From contig JBDRDH010000032.1 of assembly GCA_043820985.1 (NCBI GenBank), positions 1 through 64,000 of the forward strand: DNA of 64,000 nucleotides, in the 5' to 3' direction. Shown piece by piece: positions 1 to 8,973 of the stretch. How positions within the stretch are numbered: the first letter of the stretch is position 1; each line of letters begins with the position of its first letter. The stretch comes from JAAYXS01 sp043820985. Lineage in GTDB: Bacteria > Planctomycetota > Phycisphaerae > UBA1845 > Fen-1342. Made by a program: the position numbers and the translations under genes. The notes beneath the pieces are model-generated. The model made no database searches. It was not told the origin of the DNA and saw only the letters and a program-made list of their open reading frames with translations.

Positions 1-80
1 AAAAAAAAAAACACCACCCCCCGGCCCCCCCCCCCCCCCCCCGGGGGGGGGGGGGGGGGGGGGGGGGGCCGCGGCTTAGT
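1..80. other. homopolymer contig edge, probable artefact
   Basis: The window opens with runs of A, then C, then about 26 G, with almost no other sequence. Nothing else in the window resembles this. The most likely explanation is an assembly or sequencing artefact at a contig end. No biological role is proposed. Confidence 0.7.
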
Positions 81-133
81 GTGCTTCGACCCTCCCCCGT
101 CCCCTCCCTGCCAGGGAGGGGGGTTAGGTTCCC

Positions 134-427
134 GGCCTCCAGCGCGGCGACCGTCTCGCGCCGATTCTCCTCTTTCGCCGCGATTACCAGATCCGGCTTC
201 AGCTCCAAAACCGCCGCGACATCAACATCCTTAGGCCCCCCAACCACCGGCACCCCCGCCACCCGCTCCGCCGGATGCACGCAATACGCCGTCCGCCCGA
301 CGATGCGTTCCCCCAGCCCCAGTGCAAACAACGTCTCCGTCAAACACGGACACAACGCCACCACCCGCCCCGGCGGGTAATCAATTTCCACCGCACGACC
401 CAGACTATCAACAAACTCCTGCTTCAT
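134..427 (-). CDS. helical-backbone metal/cobalamin receptor, 3'-truncated
   Basis: Reading the minus strand from an ATG gives a protein start that matches periplasmic binding proteins of the TroA-like helical-backbone class (BtuF/FhuD type, PF01497), which bind B12, haem or siderophores for ABC importers. Diagnostic stretches are RVVALCPCLTETLFALGLG, the segment GRTAYCVHPAERV, VPVVGGPKDVD and LKPDLVIAAKEENRRETV. Similarity stops after about 98 residues at a short GC-rich repeat (about 81-130) that runs into the homopolymer edge. The reading frame stays open to the window edge but no longer looks like the family. No signal peptide is visible, which is common for the standalone version of this family. 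It is either cut by the contig end or broken by a repeat. Confidence 0.7.
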
Positions 428-481
428 AATCTCCGCCCACAACAGCCAGCATTCACCCACATCTTACCCGATCACTACCCA

Positions 482-510
482 GTAGCGGCCGGGCTCTGTA
501 CCGGCCGTCC
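482..510. repeat. family A hairpin repeat
   Basis: The sequence is gtagcggccg, then ggctctgta, then ccggccgtcc, with the two arms pairing as an inverted repeat. The same pattern recurs at 9670, 19788, 28450 and, five times in tandem, at 41757. The core reads cctctgtg or its complement. Confidence 0.75.
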
Positions 511-590
511 AATCCGCCCCCCGAGCGCCAGCGAGCAAGTTCCAAACCGGAGATCCAAGTACCATTCCAGCCTCTAACACTATCTTAGCC

Positions 591-627
591 ACTTGGCGTA
601 CTTGGCGCTCTTGGCGTCATGGCGGTT
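591..627. repeat. short-period ttggcg repeat
   Basis: Four loosely spaced units of acttggcgt / cttggcg / ttggcgtc / tggcggtt stand in a row with a period of about 9-10 bases. I saw no gene context for it. It resembles the degenerate intergenic repeats common in planctomycete genomes, but that link is from general knowledge. Confidence 0.4.
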
Positions 628-753
628 ACACCTCCGCGGTTCCCGCTCCCCCATTGTCTGAACCACCCTCCCCCGCTACGCTGACACTCACCATAGCGAG
701 GGTGCGATCATGCAGAATACGCGCTGATGGTCACATAGACTGATCGGGTACCA

Positions 754-2166
754 GTGGACTCGCTTTACACCCAACGCCTCAACCGTTACACCACCGCGCT
801 GCGGAACGAACAGCCGGATTGTGTGCCGATTCGGCCCTTCGTCGCGGAGTTCACCGCCAAGTACGCCGGCTACACCTGCCAGGACGTCACCCACGATTAC
901 GAACTCGCCTTCGCCGCCGTCCGCAAGTGCGCCGCCGACTTCGACTGGGACGCCGTCGTCGGCAACATGGTCTACGTCTGGACCGGACTGACGCAGGCCA
1001 TCGGGCTGAAGTACTACGGCGTGCCCGGCATCGACATCCCGCCCGACGTCGGCTTCCAGTATCGCGAGCCACCTGAAGACCAGGCCTTCATGCGCGCCGA
1101 TGAGTACGACGCGCTCATCGCCGATCCGACCGGCTTTCTGCTCAACGTCTGGCTGCCGCGCGTCTCGGGCGATGTCACTCCGCCCGGCGAACCGACAACG
1201 CCGCGCAACAACCTGTCGTTCCTCAAGGGCGGCATGGCCATGCTGCAGTACTTCAACGCCTTCGGCACGCAAAACGCACGGCTGCGCGCCGAGTCCGGCA
1301 CCGTCTCGGCCATCAGCGGTATTCTCAAAGCCCCCTTCGACATCATCGCCGACAAGCTGCGCGGCTACCTTGGACTCACGCGGGACATGTTCACGCAGCC
1401 GGACAAGGTGCTGGCCGCCTGCGAGGCCCTGATGCCGCACTTGCTGCACGTCGCTCTTGGCGGCGCCGATCCGGATCGTAACGTACCGATCGGTTTCTGG
1501 ATGCATCGCGGCTGCGTACCCTTCGTCACGCCGGCACAGTTCGACTCGCACTACTGGCCGACTCTCAAGCCGATCATCGCGGAACTCTGGACGCGCGGCC
1601 ACCAGACGCTCTTCTATGCCGAGGGCAATTGGAATCATCACTTGGACAGCTTCGCCGAGCTGCCCGACCGTAGCATCGTCTACCACGTTGACCAAGCCGA
1701 CATCTTCGAAGTGCACGCCAAGCTCGGGCACAAGTTCTGCCTCAGCGGCGGCGTTCCCAACTTCCTGCTGGGCTACGGCACTTCCGCCGACGTTCGCGCC
1801 CGCTGCAAACAGGTAATCGATGGCGTCGCCCGCGACGGCGGCTACATCATGGACGCCAGCGCGATCATCCAGAACGACGCTCGCGTCGAAAACATCCAGG
1901 CCATGACCGACGCCACACGTGAATACGGCGGTTACTCGACCGGACATGCATCGGCAACCAGCAATCCGAGTCCGACGGATCATCAAAACGACGACCCGGC
2001 ATGGCTTCGCAACGCCCGCCCGCGCCCCGGCGTCTGCATCCCCTGGCAAGACCAGCTCAAAGAGTTGCCCCCCATCTCCGGCAATCCCGAACTCGTCCAG
2101 CGCGTCTGGGAAGACCTCGACGCCCTGGCCCACATGTACCTCTGGCACTGCCTGCTATCCTTCTGA
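754..2166 (+). CDS. uroporphyrinogen decarboxylase (URO-D) family protein
   Basis: This 470-residue protein has the fold-level signature of the URO-D superfamily (PF01208), which includes HemE and the corrinoid/CoM methyltransferases. Family-like stretches are the C-terminal barrel strands around IVYHVDQADIFEVHAKLG and the GGYIMDASAIIQ segment. The N-terminal arginine motif of true HemE is absent, and so is the His-x-Cys zinc motif of MtaA/MtbA-type methyltransferases (FYAEGNWNHH occupies that place). I therefore do not call it hemE. It probably acts on a small methylated or carboxylated substrate, but the reaction is unknown. The GTG start lacks a strong ribosome site. The PfkB kinase follows 97 bases downstream on the same strand and may be co-transcribed. 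Confidence 0.75.
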   Translation: MDSLYTQRLNRYTTALRNEQPDCVPIRPFVAEFTAKYAGYTCQDVTHDYELAFAAVRKCAADFDWDAVVGNMVYVWTGLTQAIGLKYYGVPGIDIPPDVGFQYREPPEDQAFMRADEYDALIADPTGFLLNVWLPRVSGDVTPPGEPTTPRNNLSFLKGGMAMLQYFNAFGTQNARLRAESGTVSAISGILKAPFDIIADKLRGYLGLTRDMFTQPDKVLAACEALMPHLLHVALGGADPDRNVPIGFWMHRGCVPFVTPAQFDSHYWPTLKPIIAELWTRGHQTLFYAEGNWNHHLDSFAELPDRSIVYHVDQADIFEVHAKLGHKFCLSGGVPNFLLGYGTSADVRARCKQVIDGVARDGGYIMDASAIIQNDARVENIQAMTDATREYGGYSTGHASATSNPSPTDHQNDDPAWLRNARPRPGVCIPWQDQLKELPPISGNPELVQRVWEDLDALAHMYLWHCLLSF

Positions 2167-2263
2167 TCCGCTGGCCGTTAATCGCTACCTGCGTTAGTCT
2201 GTTTACCGCTCAGCCCGGCGCTGAAACTGCTCTGGCGTCCGCCCAACAGACGAAAGGCTCAAT

Positions 2264-3169
2264 ATGTCACTATTGGTCACCGGTTCCATTGGCCTCGATA
2301 CGCTCGAAACCCCGCACGGCCGGGTCGACGACGTCATCGGCGGCTCGGCGGTGTATTTCGCCCTGGCTGCCGCGCACTTCACCGACGTGCGCCTGGTCGC
2401 CACCGCTGGCGAGGATTTCGATATGCACCTGCTCGACCCGCTCAAGGACAAACACATCGACACGCGCGGCGTCGAGGTCCGTGCCGGCAGCAAGACCTTC
2501 CGCTGGCACGGCAAATACGTCGGGACCATGAACGAGGCTGAAACCGTCGGCGTTCAGCTCAACGTCCTGGCCGAACCAGGCGCCCCGATCCCCCCCGAGT
2601 TTGCCGATAGCCGCTACGTCTTCCTGGCTAACACGCATCCAGCCTTGCAGCGCGAGTTCGCCAACCAGTTACACGGCGCGGAATTAATCGTCTGTGACAC
2701 CATGAACCTTTGGATCGAAAACGAGCCGGACGAACTGCGCCGCACGCTGGCCGAAGTACATGGCCTGGTCCTCAACGAGGGCGAGGCGCGCTTGCTGACC
2801 GGGCACTCCAACCTGATCACCGCCGGCCGGGCGATCATGAAGCTTGGCCCGCGCTTCGTGGTCATCAAGAAGGGCGAAAACGGCAGTCTCCTGGTAACGC
2901 CCGACGATCTTTGCATCATCCCGGCCTATCCCACCGAGCACGTTGTCGATCCGACCGGCTGCGGCGACAGCTTCGCCGGCGCCATGTTGGGTTATCTGGC
3001 CGCCCAGGGCCGCTTTGATCCGAAGCATTTACGCGCCGCCATGGCGCGCGGTTCGATCGTGGCTTCCTTTGTCATAGAGTCGTTTTCGATCGAAGCCGCC
3101 GCGGCCGTTACCCCGACCGATATCGAGCAGCGCCTGGCCGCGCTGGCCCGAATAGCGCGCTTTGACTAG
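2264..3169 (+). CDS. PfkB-family carbohydrate/nucleoside kinase
   Basis: A 301-residue ribokinase-fold kinase. The C-terminal PfkB signature DPTGCGDSFAGAM (residues 229-241) carries the catalytic base Asp235 in GCGD. The N-terminal GGSAVYFALAAAHF segment (26-39) is the substrate-side glycine motif. The N-terminus begins directly at the first strand (MSLLVTGSIGLDTL), so the ATG start fits well. The family phosphorylates sugars or nucleosides with ATP, and the sequence does not reveal the substrate. The asparagine-rich lid pattern (THPALQ, CDTMNLWIEN, LNEGEARLLTG) is closest to uncharacterised bacterial sugar kinases. The upstream URO-D-like gene is on the same strand. Confidence 0.9.
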   Translation: MSLLVTGSIGLDTLETPHGRVDDVIGGSAVYFALAAAHFTDVRLVATAGEDFDMHLLDPLKDKHIDTRGVEVRAGSKTFRWHGKYVGTMNEAETVGVQLNVLAEPGAPIPPEFADSRYVFLANTHPALQREFANQLHGAELIVCDTMNLWIENEPDELRRTLAEVHGLVLNEGEARLLTGHSNLITAGRAIMKLGPRFVVIKKGENGSLLVTPDDLCIIPAYPTEHVVDPTGCGDSFAGAMLGYLAAQGRFDPKHLRAAMARGSIVASFVIESFSIEAAAAVTPTDIEQRLAALARIARFD

Positions 3170-3178
3170 TGGATGTGG

Positions 3179-3197
3179 CACAGGCATCTTGCCTGTG
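3179..3197. repeat. family D hairpin repeat
   Basis: Perfect inverted repeat cacaggcatcttgcctgtg (8-bp arms), lying directly between the PfkB stop and the thpR start, about 16 bases before the ATG. It may act as a weak terminator or mRNA-processing hairpin between the two genes. The role is inferred from position. Confidence 0.6.
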
Positions 3198-3212
3198 ATA
3201 TGAGGTATTCAC

Positions 3213-3782
3213 ATGCGTTGTTTCGTCGCGGTTGACCTGACCCGCCCCTTGCGGCAGCCCCTGATCAAGTTGCTGGATGAACTGCCCCGTTCGCGCGACG
3301 TCCGCTGGTGCACCCAGCATCAACTCCATGTCACCCTCAAATTCCTCGGCGACGTCCCGGACGCCCAAATTGCACAAGTCAAGGACGCCGTCGGGACCGC
3401 TGCCGCTCAATTGGCGCCTTTCAAGATCAAATTGGGCGAGCTGGGTTGCTTCCCTTCGCCACGCAATCCCCGGGTTTTCTGGTGCGGCATCACGGACCCG
3501 AGCGCCGGCTGTGCCCGTTGGGTGCAAACCGCGGACCCCCTGTTTGCCGATCTCGGTTTCGAGCCCGAGACACGAGCCTACACGCCACATATCACCCTGG
3601 GACGCAGCAAAAGCAGTGCTGGCAGCGAAGTATTGCGCGACGCTCTGCAAAACACCGCCGCTCCGCCAACCACCGAAATGACCGTCGAATCCGTAGTACT
3701 TTTTGAAAGCCGCCTGCTCCCACAGGGCGCCCGCTATATCCCCCTGGCCACCGTACCCTTCACTCTGGAAACGCCAGAGTAA
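3213..3782 (+). CDS. thpR: RNA 2',3'-cyclic phosphodiesterase (2H superfamily)
   Basis: A 189-residue member of the 2H phosphoesterase superfamily (ThpR, formerly LigT). It carries the two catalytic tetrapeptides HVTL (39-42) and HITL (126-129) at the spacing expected for the family. The N-terminus MRCFVAVDL is typical of the first strand. The family hydrolyses 2',3'-cyclic phosphates on RNA ends to 2'-phosphates; the in vivo role in bacteria is unclear. A gagg ribosome site stands before the ATG. The enzyme should be cytoplasmic, as no signal peptide is seen. Confidence 0.92.
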   Translation: MRCFVAVDLTRPLRQPLIKLLDELPRSRDVRWCTQHQLHVTLKFLGDVPDAQIAQVKDAVGTAAAQLAPFKIKLGELGCFPSPRNPRVFWCGITDPSAGCARWVQTADPLFADLGFEPETRAYTPHITLGRSKSSAGSEVLRDALQNTAAPPTTEMTVESVVLFESRLLPQGARYIPLATVPFTLETPE

Positions 3783-3961
3783 AGGAAGTATGCTTACGTA
3801 CCACGTTTTCCCAGGAAAACTGATCAATACAGCTCAACAGGCGGCACATTCTCGCTATTGCGGGTGGTTTGGTGATTTTTAATTACGGCGTGCTGGCATT
3901 AGCATACCGGACTGAAATGGACCGGCCGCATGCCGGCGGCCTAAGCTAGAGAAAGACACTC

Positions 3962-4483
3962 ATGCCGAACAAAACCGATCGCATCGTCGCTATCTATGCC
4001 GGCACATTCGACCCGGTCACGCTTGGACACCTGGACGTCATCCGGCGTGCCGCCGGATTGTTCAACTGCCTCATAGTTGGCGTGGGGCAAAATCCTGACA
4101 AGGCCGAGCTGTTTACCTCGCATGAGCGGCTGACAATGCTGGCGCCCCACCTGTGTGACCTGCCCAACGTGCGCGCCGAAGCCTATCAGGGCCTGACTAC
4201 CGACTTCGTCCGTCACTGCGGCGCCCGCGTGCTGGTCCGTGGCATCCGGGACTTTACGGATCTGAGCTTCGAGCTACTCCAGGCCAACGTCAATATGGCG
4301 ATTGACGGTGTCGATACCGTTTTTCTGCTTACCAGTGACCAGCACGTGCTGACCTCCAGTACTTATATCAAGCAGATCTTCGAGATGGGTGGCGGCGATC
4401 GTGCGCGCATCGAGCGGCTCGTGCCGCCTAATGTCGCTGAATGCCTCGAACGCAAGCTCGGCCAGCGCCGCCCGTCACCATAG
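3962..4483 (+). CDS. coaD: phosphopantetheine adenylyltransferase
   Basis: A 173-residue cytoplasmic enzyme of coenzyme A synthesis that joins 4'-phosphopantetheine and ATP to give dephospho-CoA. The nucleotidyltransferase start AGTFDPVTLGHLD (13-25) holds the T/HxGH motif. VRGIRD (92-97) and SSTYIKQIFEMGGG (132-145) are the standard CoaD motifs, and the length is normal. It stands alone after a 180-base gap and is followed at once by a HEAT-repeat gene. A small gc-rich inverted repeat (ggccgc...gcggcc) lies about 30 bases upstream of the ATG. Confidence 0.96.
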   Translation: MPNKTDRIVAIYAGTFDPVTLGHLDVIRRAAGLFNCLIVGVGQNPDKAELFTSHERLTMLAPHLCDLPNVRAEAYQGLTTDFVRHCGARVLVRGIRDFTDLSFELLQANVNMAIDGVDTVFLLTSDQHVLTSSTYIKQIFEMGGGDRARIERLVPPNVAECLERKLGQRRPSP

Positions 4484-4502
4484 CGCGGCCCGGAGTCGAA
4501 AT

Positions 4503-5588
4503 ATGTATTTCCATACGCGACTACTCGGCTACATCCTCTTCGCCACGTTGGCCAGCAGCGCTACCGCCGCCGCGGGACCACCCGAAATGAAACAACTCAT
4601 CGAGCGGATTGCCAATGGCGAAGCCGACGAAGCGGCCGAGGCCACCGACCAACTGGTCGAGCTTATCTCCCGGCAACTGGCCGACGCTTTCGGAGCCATT
4701 GAGCAACGACCTCAAGAACAACAGGACCGCTTACAAGCCGCTCTGGCGCGCGTCACGGCGGTCATGCGCTTGCGGCTTTACCGGGCCGGCCTGCTCCCGG
4801 ACGAACAGCAACTACTGGATAAGTTCATCCGGCCTCGTGCCGAGCTGGCTGAAGCCCTGTTTGCCGACTCCGCGCGCCAGCGCCTCCAGGCCCTGCATCA
4901 GATTCCGCTCGAACCCGATACCGGTGCCGGCCTGTTGATCAGTGCCAAGGTCAACGATTGGGACGCCGATATCTGCGCCGCCGCCCTCGAAACGGCCGCC
5001 AATCTTGGTGATCAGGTCGTGGCACGTGGCTTGCGCGAGTACGTAACCACCATCACCGCCGCCGTCCGCGCCGACCGCTTTGGCCCCGCCCAACAAGACT
5101 ACGAACTGGTACTGGCCGACTTCACCCGTCAGGCCATCGTGATCCTCGGCGCCACACGTGATCGCGAAAGTGTTACCACCATTATTGAAGCGGTCCAGGT
5201 CTTCAGCCGTTCGCATCACCGCCGATTCTTCCGGATTGGCAGCGCGCTGGGCGCTCTCGGTCAGATCGGCGACGAGCAGGCGGTGCCCTTGTTGTTGGAG
5301 TACTTGTCTGACCGCGAGACCCATGAGATGCGCAGCGTGGCTCCCGGTACATTACTCCACCAGACGGTCGGCGACGTCGCCTTACAGGCCCTGGGCAATA
5401 TTTACGGAATCACCCCCGCCGAACTGGGTTTTTTCATCGGACCCGCCCCCGAGCAAATCGCGGGCTTTGTTGATAAAAATAATCGGGCTGCCGCCCTGCG
5501 CGCCTTCGGAACCTGGCACCAGCAAAACGCCACTTTGCCACGCGACCAGCGCGCGCCCCTGACCACCCAGCCGGCCGACGAGGACTGA
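4503..5588 (+). CDS. exported HEAT-like repeat protein
   Basis: A 361-residue protein. I chose the ATG at 4503 because it begins a clear signal peptide (MYFHTRLLGYILFATLASSATAAA), whereas the longer frame would overlap coaD by 95 bases with unrelated sequence. The rest is alpha-helical with HEAT-like units, clearest in VAPLLLEYL-type helices around residues 255-275 (ALGALGQIGDEQAVPLLLEY) and QAIVILGATRDRESVTTIIE. No enzyme motif is visible. It probably serves as a periplasmic or secreted scaffold. The phosphatase gene begins 2 bases after its stop, so the two form an operon. Confidence 0.75.
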   Translation: MYFHTRLLGYILFATLASSATAAAGPPEMKQLIERIANGEADEAAEATDQLVELISRQLADAFGAIEQRPQEQQDRLQAALARVTAVMRLRLYRAGLLPDEQQLLDKFIRPRAELAEALFADSARQRLQALHQIPLEPDTGAGLLISAKVNDWDADICAAALETAANLGDQVVARGLREYVTTITAAVRADRFGPAQQDYELVLADFTRQAIVILGATRDRESVTTIIEAVQVFSRSHHRRFFRIGSALGALGQIGDEQAVPLLLEYLSDRETHEMRSVAPGTLLHQTVGDVALQALGNIYGITPAELGFFIGPAPEQIAGFVDKNNRAAALRAFGTWHQQNATLPRDQRAPLTTQPADED

Positions 5589-5590
5589 TC

Positions 5591-6883
5591 ATGGAAGATA
5601 CCGAGAGCCCGCCGTCCGTCAGAACGCACCCGCGCAATGTACTTTTCGCGGCCATTTTATTCGTAATCCTGGCTTCCGCGCTCTACTTCGTCGCTCCCTG
5701 GGTGCTCCCGGTCCGCATCGTTGAAGGCCCCATGGTGCAGCAGGCTGACGAAAATGCCGTCACACTGGTCTGGTATACCACCCGTCCACTTGAGCCCGGC
5801 CAATGTCAGGTCTCCATCCAGACGTCTGATGACGAATATACGCTGCCCGCCGAGGCCGAAGGTCGCCGCCATCGCCTGCGCATTGATGAACTCTCACCCG
5901 GCCAGGCCTACCCATACCGCATCAAACTCGGACGGCGCACCCTGGCCCAGGCCACCCTGCACACCAACAAGCCGGCCGGCCAGCCTTTCTCCTTTGTTGT
6001 CTTTGGCGATAGCGGCAAGGGCACGCAGGCTCAGTACCTGCTCGCAGCACGGATGTGGACTGATGCCATCGTGCCCGACTTCATGCTGCATACCGGCGAC
6101 CTGATCTATGGCGAAGGCGAGCGCTTTCACTACAAGGATCGTTTCTTCACCCCCTATCGCCACCTGTTGGCCGAGGTCAACTTTTGGCCCTGCCTCGGAA
6201 ACCACGACATCGGTAACTATAAGATCCCGGCGGAAAAGGCCGGCCAGGCCTATTTCGAGGTCTTTGAATTGCCTGACAACGGTCCGCCCGCCGCCGTCCC
6301 TGAATGCAACTACTGGTTCGATTACGCCTCCGCCCGCATCGCCGTCATCGACAGTAACAAGGAACACGATGAAGCCACGCTCGCCGAGCAGGTTGTACCC
6401 TGGCTCGAAGAAGTTTTCGCCGATTGTGACGCCACCTGGAAATTCGTCAGCCTGCACCATCCCCTGTATACCTCCGGCGCATACCAGGAAGAGCCCCGTT
6501 TGCAGAACACGCTCGTCCCCGTCTTCGAGCGGCTCGGCGTCGACATCGCCTTCTCCGGCCACGATCACATGTATCAGCGCATGCTCCCGATCAGCGCCGG
6601 CCAACTCGCCCCGGACGGCGATGGTGTCGTTTACGTTATAACTGGTGCTGGCGGCGCCCGTCTGTATGACGCCATCCCACCCGATCAGCGCCCGCCATAT
6701 CTCGCCGCACTGTATAACGAGGTCCACAGCTTTACCTACGTACAGATCGACGGCCATGAGCTGCGCCTACAGCAGATCAGCGTCGATGGCGACATTCTGG
6801 ATGAGTGGAGTATGACCAAGGTTCCGTCGGATACGGCTACCCGGCCGACGGATAGCGCGGAAAATCCCGACAGTGAACCTTGA
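5591..6883 (+). CDS. membrane-anchored purple-acid-phosphatase-like metallophosphoesterase
   Basis: A 430-residue protein with an N-terminal membrane segment (about 17-40), a fibronectin-like domain (about 43-125, purple acid phosphatase N-terminal type) and a calcineurin-like metallophosphoesterase domain. Metal motifs are GDSG (139-142), GDLIYGEG (169-176), GNHD (203-206), HH (289-290) and GHDH (323-326), a complete dinuclear site. It should hydrolyse phosphomonoesters outside the cytoplasm. The PhnD-like lipoprotein gene follows on the opposite strand and hints at phosphorus scavenging, but that is only context. Confidence 0.88.
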   Translation: MEDTESPPSVRTHPRNVLFAAILFVILASALYFVAPWVLPVRIVEGPMVQQADENAVTLVWYTTRPLEPGQCQVSIQTSDDEYTLPAEAEGRRHRLRIDELSPGQAYPYRIKLGRRTLAQATLHTNKPAGQPFSFVVFGDSGKGTQAQYLLAARMWTDAIVPDFMLHTGDLIYGEGERFHYKDRFFTPYRHLLAEVNFWPCLGNHDIGNYKIPAEKAGQAYFEVFELPDNGPPAAVPECNYWFDYASARIAVIDSNKEHDEATLAEQVVPWLEEVFADCDATWKFVSLHHPLYTSGAYQEEPRLQNTLVPVFERLGVDIAFSGHDHMYQRMLPISAGQLAPDGDGVVYVITGAGGARLYDAIPPDQRPPYLAALYNEVHSFTYVQIDGHELRLQQISVDGDILDEWSMTKVPSDTATRPTDSAENPDSEP

Positions 6884-6899
6884 GCGGAGAACTTCCCGC

Positions 6900-7853
6900 C
6901 TACTTCGAGCTGGCGGCTTCCCGTAAGGCGACTAACTTGCCCAGCGTCTCCAGCAGGTCCTGATCCGGCGTTGTATATCCCGAGATGAATAGTGGCTTCA
7001 GCGCTTCCGGATGCTTCTGGCCAACCGCCAGCAGGATCGCCCGCAACTGCTCTAACGTACCATCATCCAGCGTTGGTGACGCCAGAATCAGTTGATCTGG
7101 TACCGCGACCGTCCTGGCCAGAATCCGCAAGCGACTATGGCATGGCTCATCGCGCTCTTCTGTCGTATTCGGCAGCGCTGCCCACGCGGCCTCATCGATG
7201 AATCCCGCGTCCGAACTCAGATTCATCACGGTCTGGGCCACGGCCCGCATGGTCGGCAGGTGCTTAAGTGATCCGACCAGCGGCAGCACTTCCAGCGACA
7301 GGTCGGTTTTCTGTAAACCGTGTCGCGCTAGCAGTTCCAACCCGGCCTGATGTGTCCGTGCATCACGCGCCGGCCCAAACGCTACTGTCTTGCCCCGCAG
7401 ATCAGTGACCGCCTTGATCGGCGATTTTTCCGCCGTGATTAGCACCGCCGGCCGGAGCGTCTGCCTACTCTGATCAGTCGGCACGGCGAGCACTCGGAAT
7501 CGCGCCGGTTCGGCCAGATTGACATAATGTGCCGTCGAGACCACGGCCAGGTGAAAGAGACCGCTCTTGAGCGCCGGTTCGAGTTGCCAGGGCGAGCCCA
7601 AATCGAGAGAGATCGGGCGCCCCAATTCCTCCTTGAGGGCCACCCGCCAGCGGCCGTACGGCGCGAACGGATTCAGGGCCTGTAGTGGATTCTCGCCGCC
7701 GCCGCGCTGCTGCTCCGCCACCAGCGCCACCACCAGTGGATCCTTCTGTATGCCGATCCAACTTAGAAAGCGGTCGCCGGCGCTCTGACAGCCAGTGACT
7801 ACTAGCAGGCTGACGCTTGCCAGGATGATGAATGTTGTAGCGCTCCTTCGCAT
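6900..7853 (-). CDS. PhnD-like phosphate/phosphonate-binding lipoprotein
   Basis: A 317-residue lipoprotein with signal peptide and lipobox VTGC (Cys22). The body fits periplasmic binding proteins of the PhnD type (PF12974): LRGKTVAFGPARDARTH is the ligand-loop segment that follows the DLRGK motif, with HLAVVSTAHYVNLAE earlier. Such proteins bind phosphonate, phosphite or phosphate for ABC import. No permease or ATPase lies beside it, so it may be an orphan receptor or serve as a sensor. Confidence 0.78.
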   Translation of the reverse strand: MRRSATTFIILASVSLLVVTGCQSAGDRFLSWIGIQKDPLVVALVAEQQRGGGENPLQALNPFAPYGRWRVALKEELGRPISLDLGSPWQLEPALKSGLFHLAVVSTAHYVNLAEPARFRVLAVPTDQSRQTLRPAVLITAEKSPIKAVTDLRGKTVAFGPARDARTHQAGLELLARHGLQKTDLSLEVLPLVGSLKHLPTMRAVAQTVMNLSSDAGFIDEAAWAALPNTTEERDEPCHSRLRILARTVAVPDQLILASPTLDDGTLEQLRAILLAVGQKHPEALKPLFISGYTTPDQDLLETLGKLVALREAASSK

Positions 7854-7890
7854 GGCATAATCCTCTCAACGGACCATCTGTATCTTATCA

Positions 7891-8868
7891 TTACCCGGCC
7901 GGCGTGTCGTAGTCGGGCAACTCATTACGCTCAAAAACCGGACCCTCCAGACACGTCAGCCCCCAACGCCACCCCGGCGCTCCCGCTTCCCGCACACGCA
8001 CTACACAGGATTGGCACGTTCCCAGGCCGCAACCCATGTTCCGCTCGATACACAATTGACAACCCGATCCCATCCGCCGCGTCAGCGCCGCGACCGCTTG
8101 TAACATCGGCTCCGGACCACAAGCCAACACTTCACCGCGCGCTTGACTATCCACGTAATGCTGATACCAAAGTTCCAGTCCATCCGTCACGCGTCCGCGC
8201 AAGCCGGCTGACCCGTCGTCCGTCGTCACAATTGCCGGATAATCGGCGCCCCCCGGCAATTGCACGCATGACATTGGCACCCCCTCCACACTCGGCTCAT
8301 TATGCGGTACTACCGGCAGCAACTCACGCGCCGCCGCCCCAAAAACCACCGTTACATCCGTGTATCCCATCTCCCGCAAACAGCGCGTTATGTAATACAA
8401 TGGCGGGATGCCAACACCTCCGCCTACCAACGCGATCGGCGCCGCTTTGTCAGGATACCGAAACCCCTTTCCCAGTGGCCCGGTGATATCGAGCTCATCA
8501 TCACGCCGCAAATCGGCCAGCCACGCGGTACCCGGCCCAATTGTGCGCGAAATGAATAACACATGCGCCCCGTCATTATCATCCCACCGGTCGGCGATAC
8601 TGAATGGACGCCGCAGATAGGCTTGTCGCGCGCGCGTGTCACTATTGCTGAGCGACGGAAATCCGTCTTCCGGCCAGATGATTGTGTGTGCCGCGCCAGG
8701 TTCCCCGCCACTACAGCGCAACTGTGCAAATTGTCCCGGACTGGTTGTTGGCCAGTCTGGTATGACGACCTCAATTGCCACGTGCTCGCGACCAGGTGTA
8801 TGCGTGGCAACCACACGGCCTCTCACCGCCGTCACCTTGTCACTAGCTATCGATTCGCCAGGTACCAT
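7891..8868 (-). CDS. pyrK: dihydroorotate dehydrogenase electron-transfer subunit PyrK
   Basis: The protein has a ferredoxin-reductase-like FAD domain (RRPFSI FAD motif), an NAD-binding domain (LVGGGVGIPPLYYI) and a C-terminal [2Fe-2S] motif with the cysteines MGCGLGTCQSC plus the later LTCLEGPVF. This is the PyrK set that passes electrons from the type 1B PyrD to NAD+ in pyrimidine synthesis. I use the ATG at 8868 (325 residues); an in-frame TTG at 8895 would add nine residues. Its partner pyrD is at 14152-15108 on the same strand, unusually not adjacent. A terminator-like hairpin stands just upstream and could attenuate transcription. Confidence 0.9.
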   Translation of the reverse strand: MVPGESIASDKVTAVRGRVVATHTPGREHVAIEVVIPDWPTTSPGQFAQLRCSGGEPGAAHTIIWPEDGFPSLSNSDTRARQAYLRRPFSIADRWDDNDGAHVLFISRTIGPGTAWLADLRRDDELDITGPLGKGFRYPDKAAPIALVGGGVGIPPLYYITRCLREMGYTDVTVVFGAAARELLPVVPHNEPSVEGVPMSCVQLPGGADYPAIVTTDDGSAGLRGRVTDGLELWYQHYVDSQARGEVLACGPEPMLQAVAALTRRMGSGCQLCIERNMGCGLGTCQSCVVRVREAGAPGWRWGLTCLEGPVFERNELPDYDTPAG

Positions 8869-8921
8869 CGCGTTTACCAACCGCTTGCCGATCAACCTAA
8901 ACCTGCGTACCTTCCTCTGTC

Positions 8922-8964
8922 AAAAAAACTTCCGGGATCATACCGACTGGCAGATCCCGGAAGT
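8922..8964 (-). terminator. intrinsic terminator or attenuator upstream of pyrK
   Basis: A perfect 12-bp inverted repeat (acttccgggatc ... gatcccggaagt, 13-base loop) is followed on the minus strand by seven T. This is a textbook Rho-independent terminator, but it sits about 55 bases upstream of the pyrK start rather than after a gene. It either ends a short minus-strand RNA from 9000-9240 or attenuates pyrK. Confidence 0.8.
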
Positions 8965-8973
8965 GCGCCACGG

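Larger units (their letters stand above)
428..753. other. intergenic stretch with two short repeats
   Basis: No gene is recognised here. The stretch holds a hairpin repeat at 482-510 and a degenerate run of ttggcg units at 591-627, both described separately. No convincing promoter or RNA gene was seen. Confidence 0.5.

Noticed and set aside
1..80. Long G and C runs as a functional element
   Set aside because: They are pure homopolymers at the very edge, with no flanking gene order to support a biological role.
754..2166. hemE (uroporphyrinogen decarboxylase)
   Set aside because: The arginine motif near the N-terminus and other HemE catalytic residues are absent; only the family fold is supported.
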